Source: CAWDMN01 sp963803155
Lineage (GTDB): Bacteria > Acidobacteriota > Terriglobia > Versatilivoradales > Versatilivoraceae
Assembly: GCA_963803155.1 (NCBI GenBank)
Contig: CAWDMN010000078.1
Location: 92,859-156,858 of the forward strand
DNA length: 64,000 bases
Direction of reading: 5' to 3'
Below the pieces are notes generated by a model. That model had not been told where the DNA came from, searched no databases, and worked only from the letters and a program-made list of their open reading frames with translations. This document shows positions 1-9,000 of this stretch, in pieces (position 1 is the stretch's first letter; the number at the start of each line of letters is the position of its first letter). Made by a program: the position numbers and the translations under genes.

Positions 1-291
1 ATCGTCCGCTCCCAATTCAAGCAGGACAATCCGCTCGATTTCGTCATCCTCGCCGCTCAATGCCAGAACCGGGATATCGGACTGTTGGCGAATCTTGCCA
101 AGCAGATCATATTTATTTCGCTGGGAATGGCCGATCTCCAACAGGATCAGTTCCACCTCGCCCCGGTTAATGCGTTCCAAGTCATTTTCCAGATCACCCG
201 CCAGCTCAACCTCAAAGCCCTCCATGGCCATCTGGTGAAGGGTTTGCAGTGAAGAACCATCAAGGTCTCCCATTAAAAGGATTGCAGCCAT
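1..291 (-). CDS. Response-regulator receiver protein, partial (C-terminus beyond window)
   Basis: The first 97 residues of a CheY-like receiver domain are visible; the rest lies outside the window. ATG is at 291, with AAGGA about 7 bases upstream. The alternating hydrophobic pattern and the ending 'LELGADD' are typical of receivers. The usual phospho-acceptor Asp is replaced: the strand that normally reads 'LILLD' reads 'LILLE' (Glu52). Upstream acidic residues D9 and D11 are kept. Family knowledge: Glu here often mimics the phosphorylated state. Whether a DNA-binding output domain follows cannot be seen. It is the first of three receiver proteins in 4 kb, all on the minus strand. Confidence 0.8.
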   Translation of the reverse strand, partial: MAAILLMGDLDGSSLQTLHQMAMEGFEVELAGDLENDLERINRGEVELILLEIGHSQRNKYDLLGKIRQQSDIPVLALSGEDDEIERIVLLELGADD

Positions 292-602
292 ATTTCGTCC
301 TTACTAGGCCTCCTTGATTCGCTAAAGTTGACGATTTTGAGTCATTTTTTTTTGTGTTACTTCGGTCGATCTCAACAATAGGGTGCTTAAAAAGTACATT
401 GGGGAAAGCTAAAGCAGTATCCCAGCACCAGAAATTCGACTCTCATAACAAAAGAAGAAACGGATGTTTCTATCCACCGCGAGGTAGGGCGCTTTCGCCG
501 AAAGCGCCAACAGTGCCAGCGATGCTTTGCATGGACAGAGGGTTCGTCGAGCCGTCCCCTCCGGACCTTCTCAAACACCCTCTAAGCCGGGAAGAAGTTT
601 CG
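292..602. other. Intergenic region, no supported gene
   Basis: No convincing gene here. A perfect 9-bp stem with a 3-base loop lies at 488-508 (arms GGCGCTTTC / GAAAGCGCC). It is downstream of the minus-strand regulator ending at 603 but lacks a T-run, so it is not a clear terminator. Small ORFs crossing this stretch lack a ribosome-binding site and known motifs. Confidence 0.4.
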
Positions 603-1292
603 CTAATTTATTTCCAACCTGAAGCCGACGCCGCGGATGGTTTTGATGCTCACTCTCCCTTTGTCCACGGCATTGATTTTTTTTCTCAAATTGCTGATTT
701 GAATGTCGAGACTCCGGTCTTCGCTTCGGTAACCGCGCTCGAAGAGGGTCTCTACCAGCTCCTGCCGCGTCTTGACGGTGCTGCCGGCCACCATCAGCAG
801 GTTTAAAATCTTGAATTCCATGTTGGTGAGCCCAAGGGGGAGCCCCTCATAAGTGACCACCCAATTGGAGCGGTTTAGAACCAGTGGGCCCTCGGAAAGA
901 ATTTGATGAACTCTAGTTGCCGTAATGTAATGCCTAGGGCGTTTCCAGCGACGCTGCAAGGTGTGGATGCGGGTGCAGAGTTCCCGGAAATTCACCGGAA
1001 GCACCATGCAAGCGTCCGCTCCGATTTCCAGGGCTCGAATTTTCAATTCCTCATCCGGGTGATCGATCAGCGCCATGATGGGGGCCGGCTTTGCCTCCCG
1101 CAGTTGCCGCAACAGGCTTAAGCGCCGGGTCTGCATTTGGATCACGATAAATTGAGGAGCATTCCTCGAAAAATGAGAAAGGCATTGTTCCGCTTTGACC
1201 GGCTTGAGCTGCCAACCTTCCGGCGACAACTGGCGCGCCAGGTTTTCCATGAAATTGGAATCGCAATCGATGAGGGAAATTTGAGGATTCAT
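603..1292 (-). CDS. OmpR-family winged-helix regulator with degenerate receiver
   Basis: A 229-residue DNA-binding response regulator: receiver fold at about 1-115 and an OmpR/PhoB winged helix at about 130-229. The output domain is well conserved ('LTNMEFKILNLL', 'RSLDIQISNLRKKI', 'IKTIRGVGFRLE'). The receiver is not: the phospho-Asp position carries Gln52 ('FIVIQMQ') and the conserved Lys of the 'KP' motif is Leu ('VLPVNF'). Conventional phosphorylation is therefore unlikely. AGGGAG lies about 13 bases upstream of ATG 1292. It shares a strand with the canonical regulator/kinase pair upstream but is separated from it by about 500 bases of repeats. Target genes cannot be told. Confidence 0.85.
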   Translation of the reverse strand: MNPQISLIDCDSNFMENLARQLSPEGWQLKPVKAEQCLSHFSRNAPQFIVIQMQTRRLSLLRQLREAKPAPIMALIDHPDEELKIRALEIGADACMVLPVNFRELCTRIHTLQRRWKRPRHYITATRVHQILSEGPLVLNRSNWVVTYEGLPLGLTNMEFKILNLLMVAGSTVKTRQELVETLFERGYRSEDRSLDIQISNLRKKINAVDKGRVSIKTIRGVGFRLEIN

Positions 1293-1440
1293 GATTTGTC
1301 AAGGCTCCCTAAAAAACCCGCAGGATAAATAAGCATGGAGATTCTGCGCGAGACAGCCCTTCGATGCGAGGCTGATAATGATCGATGAAATTATTCAGCG
1401 CATATTAGAGCAATCTCTCCAGAAAATCCCAGCTAGTAAA

Positions 1441-1467
1441 AGGTGGAGCGGGCACTCCGTGCACGCT
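1441..1467 (+). repeat. R2 family, solitary REP head
   Basis: Starts GGTGGAGCGGGCACTCC and continues with a GTGC arm. It matches the left head of the REPINs at 15821 and 20376 (GGTGGAACGCGCACTCC) with few changes. No right-hand partner is recognisable, so this is a single REP or a decayed REPIN. Confidence 0.6.
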
Positions 1468-1538
1468 AACCCAGCGGGCTAGGCTGGCCAGACGACGCGC
1501 AATGGGTGACTTCGTCACACTCGCGCGTCCCACCTTTG

Positions 1539-1703
1539 GTTTGCCAAGCTTGCTGAGACGGCCTGAGGGCAGGCCGCCTCCATCATCCCCTTTTCATATT
1601 CTTGCTGTGCCAGATGCGTTGGCATGCGCGGCTCCTAAGAAATCCCGGTGCCAGAGACCTCACAAGACTTGGAAACCTGTGAGGTCTGGAGATTTTCATT
1701 CTC
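1539..1703 (-). repeat. R1 family repeat (minus orientation)
   Basis: Read on the minus strand it shows the R1 order: a palindromic cassette with inverted copies of the 'AGACCT..AGGTCT' type, the junction GGAGCCGCGCATGCC, a decayed copy of the constant palindrome, GATGGAGGCGGCCTGCCC, and the AAGCTTGGCAAA end. Close copies lie at 24741-24980, 28219-28510 and 57115-57373. Confidence 0.75.
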
Positions 1704-1795
1704 TCGCGATGAGGGCCTTGCCGTCATGTTTGGCTCCCTTGAAATCCCGAGAAAAAGAAAAATTCGGCCATGCTTGGGAGGCAGGGCCGCTCAAA

Positions 1796-3187
1796 TCAAC
1801 CGCTTTTTTTTTCGTCCCCGCCGCGGACTTCTGCTTGGGATACGGGAGCACGCGGCAGTCTCAGGATAGCAGTGGTCCCTTCCTCCAGTTGGCTGGTGAG
1901 GTGCAGTTGGCCGTGATGAGCTTCCGCCAGACCGCGCGCGATGCGCAATCCCAGGCCGCAATGAAAGTCCCCCGGGGATCGCGCCTGATCGACACGATAA
2001 AAGGGATCGAACAGATAGGGCAGATGTTCCGCCGCGATCCCCTTGCCCGTATCGGCGACCCGGATTTCAATGGGATCTCCCGGCACTATCGACACCTGGA
2101 TCTCAGTGCCGGCGCCGGTGTGAGATATGGCATTGTTAATCAGATTATCCAGGATTTGTGTTAGACGATAGGGGTCCGCGAGGACTGTCTGCAGCGAGCC
2201 GGGTTTGAGCTCGCGCAAAATCACTTGATGCTGTTTGGCCATTGCCGCGTGATTTTGCAGAACTGTCGTCAACAGTTCCCGGAGCTCAACTTCCTCAAAG
2301 TGGATGGGCAATTCCTTCAGGTCCAACTTGGCCAGTTCGAGCAAATCGGTCACCAGACGAGTCAACCGGTCTGCCGCACGCGCGAGAGATTCCATGGCCT
2401 GTTGCCTCCGTTCAGGCTGCTCCGCCAACCCGCTCGCCATAGCGGTGCACATGGTCTGCATGGTGGTTACCGGACCCCGGAGTTCGTGGGCAACGTCCGC
2501 CAACAACTGTTTGCGCCGGGCGGCATCTTTCTTTAGTTCTTCAATCTGAAGACGAAGCTGTTCGGCCATCCGATTCATGGCAGAGGCCACCTGCGTAAAA
2601 TCACTTTCCCCTTGCAGCGGAACCCGGTAATTCAAATTGCCGGATTGAAAGGCCATGGCCCCTTTGATCAATTCACCCAAGGGACGGGTAAATCGATAGC
2701 TCAGCCAGGTCCCGGCCGCCAAAGCGAGGAACAAGGCAATGCCGGCACGGCTCAATAAAAAGCTGCCAAACCATGGATCTAACCTCCCACGGGGCGGGAG
2801 TCCTGGGGGAAGCGGCATCCGATTGGGCCTGTCCCCCACGCCAAACGGCGGGCCACCCATGGGAGAGGGCAGGAGTTGGGCCCCTCCGCTGTGCTTGTTC
2901 TCTCCGCCAAGGGGCTGGCCCTTCGCCGGGCCCGACGGGCGGTTGGCCCCCAGGGTGGGCATGAAGGCTCGGGGACCCAGAAAAAATCCCTTCCATCCAA
3001 ATTGAGGCTCAGGAATAGGGACTGGGTAGAATTCCGGGTGCTCCAACATGTGTTGGCGCATGGAACGGACCCGCTGATAATGCAAATAATTGGAGAGCCC
3101 GGCACTGAGCAGCCACGAGCAGACTATGGTTGCCAGAATGATAATGGTTAGCTGGACTCTGACACTATTCCTCGGGGCGAAAGGCAT
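1796..3187 (-). CDS. Membrane sensor histidine kinase (HAMP-HisKA-HATPase)
   Basis: A 463-residue two-component kinase. TM1 is at about 12-34 and a Gly/Pro-rich periplasmic segment at about 35-140. TM2 is at about 146-164, followed by HAMP to about 217. The HisKA box is 'DVAHELRGPV', with the phospho-accepting His. The ATPase boxes are all present: 'DNLINNAISHTG' (N), 'VADTGKGI' (G1), 'LFDPFYRV' (F) and 'CGLGLRIA' (G2). It overlaps the end of the regulator gene (3165-3848) by 23 bases, so the two are co-transcribed and it should phosphorylate that regulator. The sensor loop resembles the exported protein at 4014-4820 in composition. The signal is unknown. Confidence 0.95.
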   Translation of the reverse strand: MPFAPRNSVRVQLTIIILATIVCSWLLSAGLSNYLHYQRVRSMRQHMLEHPEFYPVPIPEPQFGWKGFFLGPRAFMPTLGANRPSGPAKGQPLGGENKHSGGAQLLPSPMGGPPFGVGDRPNRMPLPPGLPPRGRLDPWFGSFLLSRAGIALFLALAAGTWLSYRFTRPLGELIKGAMAFQSGNLNYRVPLQGESDFTQVASAMNRMAEQLRLQIEELKKDAARRKQLLADVAHELRGPVTTMQTMCTAMASGLAEQPERRQQAMESLARAADRLTRLVTDLLELAKLDLKELPIHFEEVELRELLTTVLQNHAAMAKQHQVILRELKPGSLQTVLADPYRLTQILDNLINNAISHTGAGTEIQVSIVPGDPIEIRVADTGKGIAAEHLPYLFDPFYRVDQARSPGDFHCGLGLRIARGLAEAHHGQLHLTSQLEEGTTAILRLPRAPVSQAEVRGGDEKKSG

Positions 3188-3848
3188 AACCTACCCCCCG
3201 GACCGTCGCGATCGGACAGTTTTCCATTCCCGCTTTGGTCAATTTTTCCCGCAACTTGTAAACAAAATTGTCCACCAGACGAGGCTCCGCCACAAACGTT
3301 TCCCCCCAAAGCCGGTCGATCAGCTGATCCCGCGTAAAGACGATCCGCGGCCGTTTTATTAGCGTCGATAATAGGTCAAATTCCATGGTGGTTAATGGGA
3401 CCGCCTTCCCCTTCACGGTCACCTGGCGCTCATCAAAAAAAATCTCCAATTCCATCCAGGTCAATTTTCGGGCCGGCGCGGATTGGCGCTGCACCCGCCT
3501 CAGGAGCGCCTGAATACGGGCTACCAGCTCCGTCGAGTAAAAGGGTTTGGTCAGGTAGTCGTCGGCTCCTTTGGTCAATGCTCTCACTTTGTCAATTTCG
3601 CCATCCCGCGCCGAAAGCATCATGATCAAGGCTTCGGATTCATTCCGGATGATCTCGCATAATTGGACGCCATCGAGCCCCGGCATCATGATGTCCAGAA
3701 TGACAAGTTCCGGATGCAGTTCTCGAAACTTTTCCAAAGCTTCTACTCCATTCAATGCGGCCGCCACCTGAAAACCCTCGGCTTCCAGGTACCAGCGCAA
3801 TCCTTCGATTAAGTCCTTGTCATCGTCGGCAATCAGGATTTGAGTCAT
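3165..3848 (-). CDS. OmpR/PhoB-family response regulator
   Basis: A 227-residue canonical regulator. The receiver has the 'ADDD' acidic pocket, the phospho-Asp in 'LVILDIMMPG', and the 'TKPF' lysine. A winged helix follows ('LTTMEFDLL', 'LVDNFVYKLREKL', 'ATVRGVGYAFRP'). ATG 3848 is preferred over an ATG 12 codons upstream because GGGAGGG lies about 6 bases before it and the protein then begins directly at the first receiver strand. Its 3' end overlaps the kinase gene, indicating a regulator-kinase operon. The exported protein gene at 4014-4820 lies upstream on the same strand and may belong to the same unit or be its target. Confidence 0.95.
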   Translation of the reverse strand: MTQILIADDDKDLIEGLRWYLEAEGFQVAAALNGVEALEKFRELHPELVILDIMMPGLDGVQLCEIIRNESEALIMMLSARDGEIDKVRALTKGADDYLTKPFYSTELVARIQALLRRVQRQSAPARKLTWMELEIFFDERQVTVKGKAVPLTTMEFDLLSTLIKRPRIVFTRDQLIDRLWGETFVAEPRLVDNFVYKLREKLTKAGMENCPIATVRGVGYAFRPEE

Positions 3849-4013
3849 CTGAGTCCCTCCCTTCACGCCCGCCCAGAAGCGCACGTCCCAGCAATTCTAA
3901 CGCTTGAGCGAACAAAATTAAACGCGAAGGTATAGGACAAAATCATTTCCCGCATTGTCTGGCTCCCTGAACGGGTTTCCGCCGCGCCTGCAACGCTCCT
4001 TCCTGGCAATATC

Positions 4014-4820
4014 TTATTTTTCCGCCTTGGCCAAATCTTGCAGGGGGATTGTCTTAACGTCGCCGGTTTGATAGTCAATCGTCAGCAATTTCCCGTGTTG
4101 CAGGATAAATAGTCTCTGCCCTTTGATCTCCACTTGCGGCATGGGCGGAAAAGGCGGCAGCATGGCATACGATCCGAAGGGACCGGCGCCAGGCTCAAAA
4201 CCTCGTCCGAAGCCACGCCCTCGCATATGTGGTGGCGGCATGGGCCCCATCGCAGGCCGCCCTCCGGCAGGCGGCTGTGGTTCAGAATCAGGGCCAAAAG
4301 CAGGCCCGGAGGCTGGATTCGCGGATTCATTTGGTGGCATGGGCGGACCATCGGGGCCCTCTGGAGGAGGCTGTTGCCCGGACTCCTTATCCCCCACACC
4401 AGTCCCCTTGGTTGCCCTTTGCCCTGGCCTCTGTGGTGCGGGCAGGATAATCGGCTTGGGCTTGTTAAAGGCGGCGGGATTGATGACAAACAGCCGATTG
4501 GCTAACAAAACCAGCAACGCCTCTGGCTTGCCGCTTCCCCCGGTCGGGATCAACATCCCCGTCGGCTTCGGACCACGCTGGTCTTGTGTCTCTTCAAAAG
4601 ATATCGATCCGGAGCTTTGATAAGTGATGGGGTTCAGACGGTAGAGCACGGGCCCCTGAAGAATAAAAAGGTAGTCGCCACAGGCCTTCATGACGGAGAA
4701 CGCGGGCAAGTGCGCTTGTTCCGTGGACGGAGGCGCCGGAGGTGGGGCCTGAGCGTTGGCACCCTGCATGGATAATAGGAGGAGGAAAAACAGCCCCGCG
4801 GATCGCTTTGGCAATTTCAT
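4014..4820 (-). CDS. Exported Gly/Pro/Met-rich protein of unknown function
   Basis: A 268-residue protein with a clear signal peptide ('MKLPKRSAGLFFLLLLS', cleavage near 'ANAQA'). The start at 4820 is chosen because AAAGGAG lies upstream and the signal peptide begins there; a longer frame adds 54 non-signal residues. Two ends look like short beta strands of one propeller-like fold ('YLFILQGPVLYRLNP', 'LLVLLANRLFVINP', 'RLFILQHGKLLTIDY'). They flank a low-complexity insert of about 100 residues rich in Pro, Gly and Met. No named family is recognised. It lies 165 bases upstream of the regulator/kinase pair, whose sensor loop has similar composition. It may be a periplasmic partner or target of that system; this is inference. 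Confidence 0.75.
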   Translation of the reverse strand: MKLPKRSAGLFFLLLLSMQGANAQAPPPAPPSTEQAHLPAFSVMKACGDYLFILQGPVLYRLNPITYQSSGSISFEETQDQRGPKPTGMLIPTGGSGKPEALLVLLANRLFVINPAAFNKPKPIILPAPQRPGQRATKGTGVGDKESGQQPPPEGPDGPPMPPNESANPASGPAFGPDSEPQPPAGGRPAMGPMPPPHMRGRGFGRGFEPGAGPFGSYAMLPPFPPMPQVEIKGQRLFILQHGKLLTIDYQTGDVKTIPLQDLAKAEK

Positions 4821-5112
4821 TTTTGTGATTTCTCCTTTGTCTGTTTGGCCGTCCCTTCGCCAGAATGGCGCATTCCTTGTCGACAGCGGATCTGTTGTCG
4901 GGTTGTCAGGGCCGCTTCTCACAGTCCGCTCCATTGCCGCCGAGCAGAGTAGGCGATGAAAATCGCGGAGAAATCGCGACAATATCGTCTTTATCTCTTT
5001 TTTGGATTACTCAGGCTCGGGCTCAGCTTTGCGCGGATTGGCTTGCGATTCGCGCGCTGCTACCGCAAACACTCGCTTACGCTTTGGGTGTATTGATTAG
5101 ATCGATTGGCAG

Positions 5113-5223
5113 AGAGCCGCGAATGCCAGCACGGCTGGCGCAACAAGAAGTTGAAAATCTCCAGACCTCACAGGTCTCCAAGACCTGTGAGGTCTCTGGT
5201 GCCAGGATTTTTTAGGGAGCAGC
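5113..5223 (+). repeat. R1 family repeat, 'ACCT' hairpin cassette
   Basis: Constant head with palindrome GCCAGCACGGCTGGC, then CAACAAGAAG. The cassette is a long hairpin with arms CCAGACCTCACAGGTCT and AGACCTGTGAGGTCTCTGG, closed by AGGATTTTTTAGGGAG. The same cassette recurs at 57160-57220 and, decayed, at 1650-1690. Confidence 0.85.
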
Positions 5224-5668
5224 AGTGGAATGGAATCTGAAAAAGTCGGTCTCTACTTGTCAAGAAAATTAAAACCTGATAAAAAACTGCGTGTCATATT
5301 CAGCAGCGAAATAAATTCGAACAATAAAAATGTAACAATAGTAATGAGGTCTGCTCGGACGATCGAAGACAGGAGCAAAAGCGGATTGTGTGCTGACCGT
5401 TTAAAAATCCATCCAAGCCATCGCGAGAGATCATTGGGCGGAATGGCATAGTGCTTGATCGCCAAGCGGATCAAGCCAGTGTGGTGAAGTTCCAGATATA
5501 TTGTACTTTTCGAACGGAAGGATTTTAGGGCAAAGATTGCCGTTTGCGGAACTTCATCCTCTCGCCTTCAGTTCCAAGTGAAAAGCATGATGTGTGTCGG
5601 AGCCAAGGGTTAAATAATTGAAAAGTGGAACTCAGCCGATACTTGTTCATTGGCACCCGGGATTTCCA

Positions 5669-5886
5669 AGGAGCTCCACTTGCCAGCGCGGCTGGCACAA
5701 CAAGCTGATGAAAATATATTCCCCCTTTGAAGGGGGATTTTCTGAGGATCCGCGAATGAAGATGGTCCATCACGACATAATGAAAATGGGAAGCTGGAGG
5801 CGGCCTGCCCTCGGACTGTCTGAGCAAGCTTGGCAAACCCATGCGGAGTAAGGGCACCCCGCCTCGATACGCACTATTTTCTGGGG
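5669..5886 (+). repeat. R1 family repeat, two cassettes
   Basis: Head GCCAGCGCGGCTGGCACAAC, then a short hairpin cassette TCCCCCTTTGAAGGGGGA and junction TTTTCTGAGGATCC. A second partial unit carries the GGAGGCGGCCTGCCCTC cassette and ends CACTATTTTCTGGG. The short hairpin cassette recurs on the minus strand near 24900. Confidence 0.8.
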
Positions 5887-6067
5887 GGGGCGTTAAGCCG
5901 CTGAATGGAATGTAAACAATTCTTTACAAAATGATGACGATTTATTTACGGTTCTCGGCTTTTTTGGCGCATCAAATGTCATAATTGCCGCTCTCTCGCA
6001 TGAATGCAGGGTCAAAGGGCATCGCAAGGGATCAAGAAGAGGGCTAAAAAATTACTGGAGGATATCG

Positions 6068-9000
6068 ATGAATCCCCGCAATAAATGGATAAGTTTTCGA
6101 AGTTGGATGGGAATTGCGGTCCTGGCAATTCTCTCAATGTCTAATAGTTTGGCGGTTCTGGCCATTAATCGCGACAAGGTTGCCGGACCGGCTCAAGAAA
6201 GCTCGATCTCTGCCGCAAGCGCGGCGGCCTCGCGGACGCTGCAATCTTCCAGTCTGGCCGCGGATTCTTCCGTTGATTCCTCTCGCCAGAAAATGTTGCA
6301 GAATTTTCAGCCGATGGCTGGCTCATCGGCAAAGGTGAAGTGGAATGCACAAACCGGTTTGCCCGCCAGCCTTTATAATTTTCGCGAAACCACCTCAGCC
6401 GCGGATCCTGAACAGGGCGCCCGGGAGTTTCTGCAAGCGCATAAAGATCTTCTCCTGAATAATGAAAGTGACGCGCAACTTCATTATATGAGAACCCGGC
6501 ACTCGGGAAATATGTCGCATGTGGATTTTCAGCAGTATTACAACAATATCCCTATTCGTCACGCCATGACCACGGTCCATCTGAATTCCAATCAAGTCAC
6601 CATGGTTCAATCCAACTATCTGCCTAACCTGAGCGGTAGTACGACTCCGGTTTTGACCTCGGAGGAAGCTTGGAGTGTCGTCAAAAAAGAGCTGGGTTCT
6701 ACGGTCGTTTTGGACTCAAAACCCATCGTTCCCCAGTTGATGATTGTTCCGCAAAACAAAGTTCCCGTGCTCTGTTGGAGGATTGCCGTGCACGTTGTCA
6801 TGCCCTTCGAAGGTTGGGAATTTTTGATTAATGCCAATAGCGGAGCAGTCGTGGAAAAAAACCGGCTTGACCGTGGCGTGGATGGGACAGGGCTGGTTTA
6901 TTTGGACAATCCTTGGGTGACTCCTAATCTCACCACCGTCCCCTTCAAATATCTGGATGGAACTGGATATTTAAAGGGATCCTATGCCAATCTGATGAGC
7001 TATGTGGGGCCCAACAATTTTAAGAATATGGCGTACAGTGCCAGTTTCACATATCAATACAAACCCAACACCGCCACCACGGGGTCCCCCACGGAAGTAT
7101 TTTCGGAACAGAACCTGTTCTATCACATCAACCAGATCCATGATTATTTCAAAAACAACTTTGGCTATTCCGACAGAGACCAGGCATTCCCGGTGATTGT
7201 CCATTATCCCGACACTAATGGCAGGGCGATGGACAATGCCTATTACGATCCCACGTGCGAGTGCATTGCCGTGGGAGATGGCACCGGCGTTGCCGCCGGG
7301 GGCGACAACGATTTAGCGCGCGATGCCGAGGTGATTTATCATGAGTACACCCATGCAGTCATCGACACGATCACTTTATTGGGAGATTTCGCGAACGATT
7401 ATGGGTCTGCCATGAATGAAGCTTATGCGGACTACTTTGCCTGCACGCTCTTCAATGACCCCCATATTGGGGAATGGACCACGGGGAGCAACGACGGTTT
7501 GAGGGATCTGGCGAACTCCAACAAATATCCGAATGACATCCTGAATCCTTCGACCCAGCAAATGGAGGCCCACTACACGGGCCAGATCTGGGGTGGGACG
7601 CTGTGGGATCTGCGAAATGCCTTGGGGAGTGGGGTGGCCGACCAGATTATTTTCAACACTTTTTACTTTTTGCCCCAAAGCGGCGACGCGGATTTTGGGG
7701 AGGGGTACGTAGCCTTGCTGGAGGCCGATCAGGCGCTTTATGAAGGAGTCCATGCCGATCAAATCAAAGCCATCCTCAATCAGCGCGGCATATATGAGCC
7801 CACGGCCGTCAGCTCCAATTCACTCGCCAACCAGGCGGTGGTGCAAGGGTCCATAGCCGCAATCCCGAACGGATATACGATAGGGTCTTATGCGGTTCTG
7901 GCCGATCGGCAATACATGGTGTACGTTCCGGCGGGAGGAATGCTCCAAGTGGATTTGCAGGGGCCGACGGGCAGTGATGTGGATCTGCTCGTACGAAGAG
8001 GGTTGCCGGTCACCATCGATAACAACGAATATGGATCTTACGATTATTCTTCCAGTTCTCCTTATGCAATTGAATCCATCACGGCAACTGCCAGCTCCAC
8101 GCCGGTTCTGACTGAAGGGATCTACTACATCGCGGTGGCCAATTGCACCCCCGCCGATGTCACTTATGCTTTGATGGCCACGGTCACCAACGGAGCTTCC
8201 CCGCGCAATGTCAGCATGCTTCCAGTCGTTTTGTCCAGCGCGGGGGCCAACGGATCTTACTATACGACAGAAACAACGCTGGCCAATCGCGGCAGTGGCA
8301 AGTTAACGCTTGCGGTCACTTATCTGCCCAGTTTCCCCTCGACCGGCTCTGATGCTGGGGCCGGGACGGTCACTGTCTTATTAAACGCGCATGAGCAACT
8401 CATCATTCCTGACACAATTGTTTTTCTCAGGTCCCTCGGTTTGCCCATACCTGAAACCGGGAACATGCTGGGGATTCTATCCATTCAGCCAATGGGAGCG
8501 GATGTTTCTCAGCTTGCCGCCATGGCCCGTACCACCACTAAGACTATCTCCGGAAGAGCGGGGCTTTCTTATTCGGGGATACCCATTGTAAATGCGTTGA
8601 CCGGTCCAGTTCTTATTAGCGGCTTAAGGGAAAACAGCCGGGATCGATCCAATCTTGCGGTTCAAAACCTGGGGACTACCGCTGATGGCAATCTCACTTT
8701 GCATTTGACGGTGTTTGACGGAAACACGGGTACTTCTTCTTTCGCCATTCCTGATATCACGCTGACTCCCGGCCAGTTTTATCAAATTTCCAACGTTCTG
8801 ATTTCGAATGGACTCTCTCTGACCAACGGCTACGTCAAGGTGGAGCGAGCCAGCGGGACGGCCCCTTTTTATGCCTATGGAGTCATCAACGATCAAATCA
8901 ATTCCGATGGGTCTTTTATCCTTCCCGTATCGGTCGCCCAGAACGCGATGACCCGCCTGACCCTGCCCGTAGTGGTGGAATCTGGCAATTTCACAAGTGA

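Larger units (their letters stand above)
1293..1795. other. Repeat-containing intergenic region
   Basis: About 500 bases without a gene. It holds a single R2-type REP head (1441-1467) and a minus-oriented R1 repeat (1539-1703), both listed separately. An ORF running through it on the plus strand is generated by the repeats and overlaps the kinase gene. Confidence 0.5.
4821..6067. other. Long intergenic region with two R1 repeats
   Basis: About 1.2 kb between divergent genes. It holds R1 repeats at 5113-5223 and 5669-5886 (listed separately). The rest (about 5224-5668 and 5887-6067) shows no convincing gene. The last part is the leader of the protease gene, with GGAGG just before ATG 6068. 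A 73-residue ORF at 5230-5451 has no recognisable motif. Confidence 0.5.

Noticed and set aside
5230..5451. 73-codon plus-strand ORF
   Set aside because: No ribosome-binding site, no recognisable domain, within a repeat-rich gap.
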